Shown here piece after piece: positions 8,631 to 16,629 of a stretch of 64,000 bases of DNA; the first letter of the stretch is position 1, and each line of letters starts with the position of its first letter. The stretch is taken from positions 2,686,532 to 2,750,531 of the forward strand of contig NZ_LT594621.1 of assembly GCF_900091655.1 (NCBI RefSeq). The letters are read 5' to 3'. The DNA is from Culturomica massiliensis. Its GTDB lineage: Bacteria; Bacteroidota; Bacteroidia; Bacteroidales; Marinifilaceae. The position numbers were made by a program, and so were the translations under genes. Below the pieces are notes generated by a model. The model worked only from the letters and a program-made list of their open reading frames with translations, made no database searches and was not told where the DNA came from.

Positions 8631-9176
8631 ATGACCTTTTTGGAAACTATTAAAATCAGGGACGGGGTGGTTTGTAATCGGGAGGCACATCTCCGCCGGA
8701 CGCAGGAAACGGCGAATGTTTTTTTCAAACGGGTGCCGGAGGTGGGTCCGGAGGAATTATCACCCCCGGCGGAACTGTCGGGAGGGATTGTAAAATGTCG
8801 TATCCTTTATGATTGGGCGGTTCGGCAAATCGAATTTATTCCGTATACCCGTCGGGTTATTCGTACGCTACGCCTGGTGGAGGACGATACGATCGATTAT
8901 TCCTATAAGTTTGCCGAGCGTATGTCTCTGAATACTCTTTGGAGCGCACGCGGAAGTTGTGACGATATTCTTATCGTACGAAAAGGTATGCTGACCGATA
9001 CCGGTTTTTCGAATATCGTTTTGAGTCGCCATGGAAAATTTTACACTCCCGATACTTTTTTATTGAACGGAACCAAAAGGCAATTATTGCTTCGGGAAAA
9101 CAAAATTCGGGAGTGCCGGATTCCGGCGGGAGATCTTTCTTTTTATGAGCGAGTCTATCTCATCAATGCCCTGTTG
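8631..9176 (+). pseudogene. pabC: Second copy of pabC-like aminotransferase class IV, 3' end deleted
   Basis: From the ATG at 8631 the frame matches the intact paralogue at 57631-58239: FLETIKI, GGIVKCRILYD, RGSCDDILIVRKG, LTDTGFSNIVL, FYTPDTFLLNGTKR and YERVYLINALL. That family releases pyruvate from 4-amino-4-deoxychorismate with pyridoxal phosphate. Identity stops after INALL at about 9176, and the same frame runs straight into a porin sequence. About the last 17 residues of the enzyme are missing. The join without a stop marks a deletion that fused two unrelated genes. It directly follows the inactivated pabB, so the whole former operon is dead here. Confidence 0.85.
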
Positions 9177-9859
9177 AGTTGGAAGACCGGAGATTTTACT
9201 TTGAATTTCGGTTTGATCGGGTTGGAACAGTTCAATATTCAGGAAAAATTTTGGGGATACCGGTATATTCTGAAATCCTTTCAGGACAAATATAAATTCG
9301 GTTCCAGTGCCGATATGGGGGTGGTCGGAAAGTACAAATTCGCCTCCTGGTTTTCTGCAGACCTGACTTTTATCAATAGGGAAGGTTATAAGAAACTGAA
9401 CAAGGACAATAAATATCGTTACGGCATCGGCCTGACCTTTTATCCGGTTCAAAATTTGACCGTTAGGGGTTATTCGATAGCTCCAGTAAAAATATCGAAG
9501 GCGAGGATACGAAAGATCAGCAGAATCTGGCTCTTTTCGCCGGATATAAGACCCGGCGTTTTTCTCTGGGAGCCGAATATAATGCCATGTATCATACCAA
9601 ATTCAAGAAAGATGCGAATCAATCCGGTTTCTCGGTTTATTCTACCGTTAAGTTTGCCTCGAAATTCGATGTCTTCGGCAGATACGATTATTTGACTTCT
9701 AAAGACGATTGGAGCAGTAGGGAGGGACAGCTGTTGTTGTTCGGGCTTCAGTATAATCCGATCAAGCAATTGAAAATCGCACCGAATTTTACGTCATGGA
9801 ATCCGGCTAGCGGAAAAGCTTCTTCTTTTGCTTATTTGAGTCTCGAATTTAAAATCTGA
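9177..9859 (+). pseudogene. Phosphate-porin (OprO/OprP-like) C-terminal remnant
   Basis: Beginning in the frame of the pabC remnant, the sequence becomes alternating aromatic and polar beta strands (TGDFTLNFGLIGLEQFNIQE, YKFASWFSADLTF, YRYGIGLTFYPVQNLTVRGY). The same barrel continues in another frame from about 9476 (LALFAGYKTRRFSLGAEYNA) to the stop at 9857-9859, ending LSLEFKI with a terminal aromatic-rich strand. One frameshift near 9470-9480 therefore separates the halves, and the N-terminal part of the barrel and its signal peptide are gone. Placement just before a phosphate-binding protein gene suggests the original gene was a phosphate-type porin. That assignment is inferred from context and strand pattern. 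Confidence 0.75.
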
Positions 9860-9939
9860 GCGGGACGACCGGTAATGGTTCCGGTTTTATCGATCGGCTA
9901 ATCCGAATAAAAATTTAAAATCAATTTAAACCTAAAAAA

Positions 9940-10996
9940 ATGAAGAATTTATTATTCATCGGAATTTTAATACTGCGTCTGGTTACCTGCGGCTATACTT
10001 GCGAAGCCGGAGTTCCGGACGGGAAAAAAGGGACGATTGCGGGTGCCAGCGCGACTTTCCCCCTTCCTTTTTATAATCTGGCTTTTAAAAGTTATCAGGA
10101 TAAAACGGGAGTTTCGGTTACCTACGGAGGCATCGGTAGCGGAGGCGGTATACGCAATCAGAAAGACCGTGTCGTGGATTTCGGAGGTTCCGATGCTTAT
10201 CTTTCCGATAAGGAAATGAGCGAAATGCCTTCCGCCACCGTGCATGTACCTACCTACATGGGAGCTGTTGTTATGGCTTACAATCTTCCGGGAGTGAAAG
10301 ATTTGAAATTAACCGGGGAGATTATAGCCGATATTTATCTGGGTAAGATCACCCGATGGAATGACAACCGGATTCAGACTGTCAATCCGGGGCTGAATTT
10401 ACCCGATCGGGTATTGAACCCGGTGTATCGCTCCGACGGTAGCGGTACGACCTTCGTATTCAGCGATTATCTGACCAAAATAAGCGGGGAGTGGGCAGAC
10501 CGGGTCGGTACGGGAAAATCGTTGAAATGGCCTGCCGGTTTAGCTGCGAAAGGGAATCCCGGCGTGGCCGGAATCATCAGCCAGACTCCCGGAACGATCG
10601 GCTATGTCGGTTCTGAATATGCTTTCGCTTTAAATATCCCGATAGCTCAGCTAAAAAATAAGGCGGGTCGCTTTATCAGTCCGAACGCAGAAAGTATCTC
10701 GGCTGCGGCCAGCGGAGAAATGCCCGCAGATACCCGTACCATGATCACCAATGCCCCAGTATCCGATGCTTATCCGATCAGTTGTTTTACCTGGATTATT
10801 CTTTATAAAGAACAGGCTTATAACGGACGGAAGCTCAGGCGAAAGAAACGCTGAAGCTGTTGGACTGGATGCTCAGCCCGGAAGCCCAAAGCCTCACCGG
10901 GCGGGTACATTATTCTCCTCTTCCCCAATCTCCGTGGAGAATGCGAAAAAGATTTTGAAATCCGTAACCTATAACGGTAAAACTTTGCTGAAATAA
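9940..10996 (+). pseudogene. pstS: Phosphate ABC transporter substrate-binding protein PstS, frameshifted
   Basis: PstS captures phosphate in the periplasm for the Pst importer. The first 297 codons carry a signal peptide with a possible lipobox (LVTCG), the phosphate-site motifs GASATFP and RSDGSGTTFVF, and TPGTIGYVGSEYA. After YNGR (about 10829) the reading frame breaks. The expected continuation EAQAKETLKLLDWMLSPEAQ is found one frame over from 10830, and the closing block VENAKKILKSVTYNGKTLLK in the third frame from about 10931 to the TAA at 10996. Two frameshifts in 100 bases make it a pseudogene. No pstC, pstA or pstB follows. Confidence 0.88.
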
Positions 10997-11035
10997 GTGG
11001 AAAGCCTTTTTCCTTCCGGTTTCCGAAAGTAGCGA

Positions 11036-11067
11036 AGGACTGTCTAATTTTAGGCAGTCCTTTTTTT
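11036..11067 (+). terminator. Intrinsic terminator after the pstS remnant
   Basis: The stem aggactgtct/aggcagtcct (11036-11045 with 11052-11061) has a 6-base loop and a T run. A near-identical terminator closes the peptide precursor array at 20425-20467, so the two direct-repeat copies both start inside a terminator. Confidence 0.85.
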
Positions 11068-11325
11068 CAGAGATCAGGTTTTCATTCTGAAAATCAGATT
11101 GATAGCCTTTGTCGGTTCGGTATTGCATTTATTTTGTATAGCGTACTGATACACTGAGTACTACCGATAGGTAAGATAATATTTCTATTCGATAATCAGT
11201 TTCCATTCCACTTATTCTCTCTAGTCTTTAGTAATGAATTAATTCCGGCCGCTCATTATTTTATATGTATTTGCCAGATATTTTACGTACTTTATCAAAA
11301 TTTCATCGTCAGTTAAATATTTTTT

Positions 11326-11368
11326 TATTTTTGTAAACAGAATGAGCGATAAAGTAGGGTATATCGCT
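11326..11368 (+). promoter_or_regulatory. Putative promoter and operator-like dyad before the first precursor
   Basis: TATTTTTG at 11326-11333 fits the -7 consensus. Just downstream, the dyad AGCGATA (11345-11351) / TATCGCT (11362-11368) would lie at the start of the transcript. In the right repeat copy both are damaged (TATCTTTA; AGCAATA). No clear -33 TTTG is present, so this is tentative. Confidence 0.4.
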
Positions 11369-11500
11369 ACTCGTTGGTAGTAAAAAATTAAACGTTCAAA
11401 AGTAAAAATGCGACATATACAGAGTAACAATGTCTTATTCATGAAAATATTGCTTTTTTGTATAAATTGCTAAACGACGTTAATTTAATAAATTTTTACT

Positions 11501-11713
11501 ATGGAAAAGAAAATTAGCAAAATTAAAGACTTTGTAAAGTCTTTAGAGTTAAATCAAGTTATTACTCCACTTGATTTTGAGCTATTTAGCGGCGGATGTG
11601 CTGCAGGTACCGAAAGTGATTTCGGTGTAAGTGACAAGAACAAGCATAATGAAAGATGCTGTAATGGTTCTGCTGGTGATGATGTGGTTAAGGAAGGCCG
11701 TGGCTTATTCTGA
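11501..11713 (+). CDS. Double-glycine leader peptide precursor 1 (RiPP-type)
   Basis: A 70-residue precursor. The leader (about residues 1-32) has the pattern ISKIKDFVKSLELNQ, then DFELFSGG, ending in the Gly-Gly that C39 peptidases cut after. The released part contains the core DKNKHNERCCN shared with the precursors at 19582 and 20199, followed by an acidic/Gly-rich tail. Bacteroidetes peptides with Gly-Gly leaders beside a radical SAM protein are established natural-product precursors. This core is not one I recognise. The conserved Cys-Cys pair is the obvious candidate for thioether or disulfide chemistry. The start is the ATG at 11501; the box ATAAATTGCTA lies upstream. The gene is partly duplicated at 20803-20955. 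Confidence 0.85.
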   Translation: MEKKISKIKDFVKSLELNQVITPLDFELFSGGCAAGTESDFGVSDKNKHNERCCNGSAGDDVVKEGRGLF

Positions 11714-11736
11714 TTACTGGGAGAAGTGGCAATCTT

Positions 11737-11770
11737 GAAGAAGGTTGTTCGATTTGGAATAACCTTCTTC
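11737..11770 (+). promoter_or_regulatory. Hairpin between precursor 1 and the outer-membrane protein gene
   Basis: GAAGAAGGTTGTT (11737-11749) pairs with AATAACCTTCTTC (11758-11770), a 13-bp stem with one G-T pair and an 8-base loop. Only a weak T stretch follows. It could partly terminate or stabilise the precursor transcript, so that the small peptide is made in excess over the downstream genes. In the right repeat copy the stem is mutated. Confidence 0.5.
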
Positions 11771-11790
11771 TTAACTAAAATTCTATTATT

Positions 11791-14184
11791 ATGGTGTTTA
11801 AACATTTTTTTCTATTATGTATTACTTGTTTTTTAGGTTTGGGCATAAATAGTTATGCTCAAAAAGCAGATATTAGAGGGCGGGTTTTGGATAAAGCTAC
11901 TTATGAGCCGATTGCTTATGCCAATATTTTCCTGTTTACAGAAAGAGATTCCTTGGTTAAAGGAACCATAACAGATGAAAAAGGTGTTTTTCGGATCGCC
12001 CGTATAACACCCGGAAATTATTCTATAAAAATTTCTTTCATCGGTTATAACTCCGTTATTCTAAAGGACAAGTTTTTGAATACGGAAAAAAATGATTTAG
12101 GCGATATCGTATTAGAGGTTTTAGCCGAAAATTTAAAAGAGGTGGTTGTAAAAAGTTCGAGGCCTCCATTAACTTATAAGGTGGACCGCAAGGTTATTGA
12201 TGCCCGAAGTTTTCCCGGTGCGGATGTAGCTATGGATTTACTCGAAAACGTACCTTCTGTTCAGTTAAGTTTTGACGGTAAGCTGACTTATCGGGGTGAT
12301 GGAACTTTTAAAGTATATATAAATGGAAATCCTACTCCCAATGGGGAAGAGAAACTCAGGCAAATACCCGCCAATCAAATTGACCGAATGGAGATAATAA
12401 CAAATCCATCTGCAAAATATGATTCGGAAGGTACAGCAGGGATTATCCAGGTTATTCTGAAGAAAAACAGGTTAGAGGGCTACAACATTACTTCTACGTT
12501 AAAATTGGATAGTAGGGGAGAATATTACGGATTGTTTTCAGTGGATAAGAAAGGGGAAAAAAGCGGTTGGTATATACAAGGACAGTTAAGCAGGTATATA
12601 TGGGAGAAATATTCGGAAAATGAATATCAAAAAGTAGAGAGCGAAAATAAAGTATATGAAACGACACTGAATACAGACCATAAAAATCGGGAAAACAAAT
12701 CGTACATAGAATTAGGCTTTAATCATGATTTTACGGAGAGAGACTATATAAATTTTTCAGGTTATATCTACCCTTCTAAAACCAAAAAGCACAATAAAAG
12801 TAAGGGGGTAGTTCATGAATCCATCGCGGAACTCAGTAATGTAACAGACAACGGATATGATTATTTAAGTGAATTGAATTATAATTATCAGTATGTTGGT
12901 GCGACACTGTCTTACGATCATAAATTCAATAAGGAAAGAACGCATCTTTTATCCCTCTACCTGGATTATGCCGGATATTTAAGGGATTTGGAAGAACGAC
13001 AAATTGATTCTAAGATATATACTACACATACTGAGCGTGTAGGTTATATGGCAAGTGAAAAGAATGAAACCATTTTTGTCGGCAAATTAAGTTATAAGCT
13101 TCCTATTCATAAAAATATTACATTAGAGTCCGGTTTAAACATCAACATAGATGACATACCGAAGGCCACCTCCACAAGCGGAACATTTGATGACAAGGGA
13201 GTAATCACCAAATTTGCAAACGAGCCTTTGAATCAATCGGTTTATTTTAATCAAAAGATTTATTCTGCATTTTTGACTTTAGAAACCGAATGGAAAAGAT
13301 TTGCACTTTTAGTCGGGGCCAGACTGGAAAGTACGCACCGGCAATCAGATTATAGTTATGACTTGAACGGTCAAAGAATAACCATACCGTCGAAGAATAA
13401 TTTTACAGATTTTTTCCCAACCTTTCATTTATCCTATAGTCTTGACGAATCCGAATCCGCCCAGCTATACGGCAGTTATTCCAAACGGATTCATCGCCCG
13501 GATTATTGGAGTTTATTACCCATGGAACAGTATCAATCCCTGTATTCCTATTATAAGGGAAATGGAGATTTAAAACCAGCGCATAGCAATGCCTATGAGG
13601 TGGGCTATAAAAAATCGTGGAATAGAGACTTTATTGCTGCGGAAGTTTTTTGGCGTAACACCAGTGATGTTACACAAGACTATGCCCGGGTTGATTCTTC
13701 CAATGTATTGATGTATTCTCCTGAAAATGTCGGCAAGTCAACAAATATAGGAGTCGAACTCATGGCGGGTGTGGATGTTTTTACGTGGTGGAATGTAAAT
13801 TTCTCGTCATCCCTATTCTCGTATAGGCTAAAAGTGGATTTTGAAAATCAGCATAATACCGTAAAAAGTTTAAGATATAGCGGTAGAATCAATAATACGA
13901 TAAAACTCCCGCAATCTTTTACTTTCCGATGGGATTTGTCTTATCGGAGTCCGATACACGATGCACAAAGAAAAAGAGACGGTTACTTTGTGTCCAATAT
14001 GTCTTTAAGAAAAGGTTTTTTGAATAATCGTTGGGCTGCGATTATAGCGTATAATAATGTTTTCTCTACGCTGAACTATCATACCATATCAAAAAATGAT
14101 ACTGATTTTTACATTAATAATTATTACAAAGAAAAACCCTTTGTTTCTCTCCGCATCATTTATTCTTTTAATAATCAAAAATAA
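11791..14184 (+). CDS. Outer-membrane beta-barrel protein, TonB-receptor-like, of the peptide cassette
   Basis: A 797-residue protein. A signal peptide (about residues 1-23, cleaved after SYAQ) is followed by a carboxypeptidase-regulatory-like domain (ADIRGRVLDKATYEPIAYAN, about 25-110), a plug-like domain (about 115-225, DLLENVPSVQL, QIDRMEIITNPSAKYD) and a long barrel of alternating strands ending LRIIYSFNNQK. This is the outer_membrane_beta-barrel family with CarboxypepD_reg-like N-terminus seen throughout Bacteroidetes. Being sandwiched between a precursor gene and the maturase, it probably moves the peptide or its ligand across the outer membrane, or confers immunity; which of these is unknown. 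The radical SAM gene starts 7 bases after its stop, so they are one operon. The first 84 codons recur, frameshifted, at 21034-21284. Confidence 0.85.
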   Translation: MVFKHFFLLCITCFLGLGINSYAQKADIRGRVLDKATYEPIAYANIFLFTERDSLVKGTITDEKGVFRIARITPGNYSIKISFIGYNSVILKDKFLNTEKNDLGDIVLEVLAENLKEVVVKSSRPPLTYKVDRKVIDARSFPGADVAMDLLENVPSVQLSFDGKLTYRGDGTFKVYINGNPTPNGEEKLRQIPANQIDRMEIITNPSAKYDSEGTAGIIQVILKKNRLEGYNITSTLKLDSRGEYYGLFSVDKKGEKSGWYIQGQLSRYIWEKYSENEYQKVESENKVYETTLNTDHKNRENKSYIELGFNHDFTERDYINFSGYIYPSKTKKHNKSKGVVHESIAELSNVTDNGYDYLSELNYNYQYVGATLSYDHKFNKERTHLLSLYLDYAGYLRDLEERQIDSKIYTTHTERVGYMASEKNETIFVGKLSYKLPIHKNITLESGLNINIDDIPKATSTSGTFDDKGVITKFANEPLNQSVYFNQKIYSAFLTLETEWKRFALLVGARLESTHRQSDYSYDLNGQRITIPSKNNFTDFFPTFHLSYSLDESESAQLYGSYSKRIHRPDYWSLLPMEQYQSLYSYYKGNGDLKPAHSNAYEVGYKKSWNRDFIAAEVFWRNTSDVTQDYARVDSSNVLMYSPENVGKSTNIGVELMAGVDVFTWWNVNFSSSLFSYRLKVDFENQHNTVKSLRYSGRINNTIKLPQSFTFRWDLSYRSPIHDAQRKRDGYFVSNMSLRKGFLNNRWAAIIAYNNVFSTLNYHTISKNDTDFYINNYYKEKPFVSLRIIYSFNNQK

Positions 14185-15303
14185 GAGCCCTATGAAAGCG
14201 AGTATTTATAATTCTTATATTCCGATTACCGAAGCTACTACATTAGTTTATAATTCATTTGGAAATGATTATTTATTAGTAGATGTTAATAATGCAAAAA
14301 AGATAGAACAGCAAATTTTTTCTGAGTTACCAGATAGGTTATTAAAAGAGTTAAAAAACAAACGATTTGTTTTACCTAAGGAAGTAGATGAATCTTCTCT
14401 TTTACTATTTGATAGAATAAAAAAATACGAAACAGATAGCCACTATAATTTAATACTTAATCCCACATTAAATTGTAATCTTAGTTGTTGGTATTGTTAT
14501 GAAACTAAAACACCATCTAGGATGTCACCTACTATGGTTGAGAGTATAAAGAAATTTATTTCTAATACTTTAAAAGAAGGAACGCCAATAGAGATATTTG
14601 ATATATCTTTTTTTGGAGGTGAGCCATTGATAAATTTTAATGATGTTGCATTACCAATAATGCAAATTACAAAAGAAATATGTCAAAATAGAGGCATTAT
14701 CTATCGTTTTGATTATACGACTAACTCTTATCTAATAAATGATCGTATGATTGAAATAATGAAAGAATATCAGCCAATCAATTTTCAAATTACTCTTGAT
14801 GGGTGTGAGGAAGAACACAATAGTACTCGGTTTTTAAAAAATGGGAAAGGAACTTATAGAAAAGTAATAGAAAGTATAAAGTCTTTGGTGAAAAACGATT
14901 TTGATGTTACTGTTAGACTTAATTATACTCATAAAAATATTGTGGGTATGATTAAGATAGTAGATGATTTGAAGGAATTAAGTGAATATAAAAATGTTTC
15001 CATTGCTTTTGAAAGGGTGTGGCAAGATTATAGAGAAGGAAATATTGAAGAAGAAGTAGAGACTGTAAAAGAAAAATTTAAATCAGTTGGCTTTGATATT
15101 GGCGAATTAAAGTATTCTACTTCCCCAAAGTGGTGCTACGGTAATAGAAAAAATACGGCTGTACTCAATTATAATGGGGATATTTTTAAGTGTACAGCAC
15201 GAGACTTTAAAAGAGAAAATAGGGAAGGTTATATAAATGAAGATGGTTCTATTATTTGGGATGAAGAAAGAGTAGAGAATAGATATAGAGCATTATTGCT
15301 GAA

Positions 15304-16446
15304 TTCAACTTGCAAATGCAACAGAATTCTGATTAATAATTTGTTTAAATTTTTCGTTTGGCGTGAGGTATCCAAGTCTTTTACGAGGTCGATTATTGAG
15401 TTTATTTTCAATCCACTTAATCTGTTTGTTGGTTACTTCACTAAAGTCCTTACCCTTTGGGATATACTGCCTGATAAGCCCGTTGGTGTTTTCATTGGCA
15501 CCACGTTCCCATGAGTGGTATGGTTTGCAAAAATAGAATTTTATTTCCAATTTTTGCGCAATTTCCTCGTGCTTTGCAAACTCCTTTCCATTGTCAGCCG
15601 TAATTGTGTGTATTAAGTTTTTCACTTTCCGCAGTGCCCATACTGCAATCTTAGCTACCGGGATGGCTTCTTTTCCCGACAACTTGCGTATCCAGACCCT
15701 GCTTGTTGCTCTGTCGTTAATGGTAAGAATGGCACCTTTGTGGTTCTTACCAATAATTGTATCTATCTCTAAATCACCAAATCTCTCCTTCAGTTCCACT
15801 ATCTCGGGACGCTCATCAATATCCACCCTGCCTGGGATAAATCCTCGCCCTGCATTTTTAGAACCACGTTTGGCATACCTGCGACCTTGTCTGCGAAGAT
15901 ATTTGTGCAGTTTGCCACCCCGCCGCTTATCCTCCCAAATCCAGCGATATATCGTTTCGTGAGATACCATCGCAATTCCCTCCAAGCGGCTCCTGCCGAC
16001 AATCTGCTCCGGGCTGAATCCTTTCTTCAACAGCTTTATTATCCGTTTTCTCATTGCCGGTGTAAGCACTTCCTTGCGATGTTTTTGCTGCTTGCGCCTG
16101 TCTGCTTTTCGCTGGGCAAGCTCCATGCTATAGCTACCACTTCGGGCGTCGCAATTGCGCTTTATCTCCCTGTAAACAGTGCTTTTATCTACTCCGATAG
16201 CTTCCGCTATTGCTTTTTTGCTCATCGGTATTTGCAACATCATAGAAATTGCATACCTTTGTTCCTCGGTTATATGTTTGCTCATCTGCAACTTTTTTTT
16301 CTTTGGACGGACAATTAAAGCAAAGATAGCAAACTTTATCCATTCAGAGTGAGAGAAAGGGGGACATTGTCTCTCTTTCCTCTCTGAAAAATAAATGTTT
16401 TTATTGCTTATTATCCGCACCCAAAAAGTTGCATTTATAAGTTGAA
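15304..16446. mobile_element. IS30-family insertion sequence inside the maturase gene
   Basis: A complete element of about 1140 bases. The ends share the inverted repeat TTCAACTT then two differing bases then AAATGCAAC (left end, and reverse complement of the right end). GAA occurs at both borders (15301-15303 and 16444-16446), fitting a 3-base target duplication, though it may also be part of the repeat. The element carries one transposase gene, on the minus strand. Its complete ends and intact transposase suggest a recent insertion. Confidence 0.88.
15305..16285 (-). CDS. IS30-family transposase
   Basis: A 326-residue DDE transposase that cuts and joins the ends of its own element. The start chosen is MSKHITEEQRYAISMM (ATG at 16283-16285), since the longer upstream frame shows no homology. 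An N-terminal helix-turn-helix (about residues 5-50, KKAIAEAIGVDKSTVYREIK) is followed by the catalytic core: Asp in DLEIDTI, Asp in TITADNGKEF and Glu in ERGANENTNGLIR. The order and the closing RPRKRLGYLTPNEKF are hallmarks of IS30. The frame is intact and the TGA lies inside the terminal inverted repeat, so the enzyme may be active. Confidence 0.93.
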   Translation of the reverse strand: MSKHITEEQRYAISMMLQIPMSKKAIAEAIGVDKSTVYREIKRNCDARSGSYSMELAQRKADRRKQQKHRKEVLTPAMRKRIIKLLKKGFSPEQIVGRSRLEGIAMVSHETIYRWIWEDKRRGGKLHKYLRRQGRRYAKRGSKNAGRGFIPGRVDIDERPEIVELKERFGDLEIDTIIGKNHKGAILTINDRATSRVWIRKLSGKEAIPVAKIAVWALRKVKNLIHTITADNGKEFAKHEEIAQKLEIKFYFCKPYHSWERGANENTNGLIRQYIPKGKDFSEVTNKQIKWIENKLNNRPRKRLGYLTPNEKFKQIINQNSVAFAS

Positions 16447-16629
16447 CTCAAGATTTAAAAATAAAATGTGTTATTCTTGTAGGATTGCTCCCATTTGTAC
16501 AGAAATATGCTCACAAAAAGCGGTAGAGGAAGGGAATAAATTAAAATGTGTATATAATGAAGATAGAAAAAACGAATTAATTATGACACGTTTTCTATCT
16601 TTCATTAACGAGAAATATTACTATAATAC

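Larger units (their letters stand above)
11068..12042. repeat. Direct repeat, left copy (full length)
   Basis: Positions 11068-11400 match 20468-20800 base for base without gaps and with about a dozen mismatches. Positions 11559-12042 match 20801-21284. The 158 bases 11401-11558 are absent from the right copy. The repeat covers the precursor promoter region, the first precursor gene and the first 84 codons of the outer-membrane protein gene. The two copies are offset by 9.4 kb and bracket the peptide cassette. No other gene lies between 10997 and 11500. Confidence 0.93.

Noticed and set aside
8655..8668. A further GGGGACGGGG repeat in the pabC remnant (agggacggggtgg)
   Set aside because: It lies within conserved pabC coding sequence, lacks the TAGCACC head and has no partner arm, so the match is by chance.
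9084..9452. 122-codon minus-strand ORF over the pabC-porin junction
   Set aside because: It is antisense to the readable remnants and has no family features.
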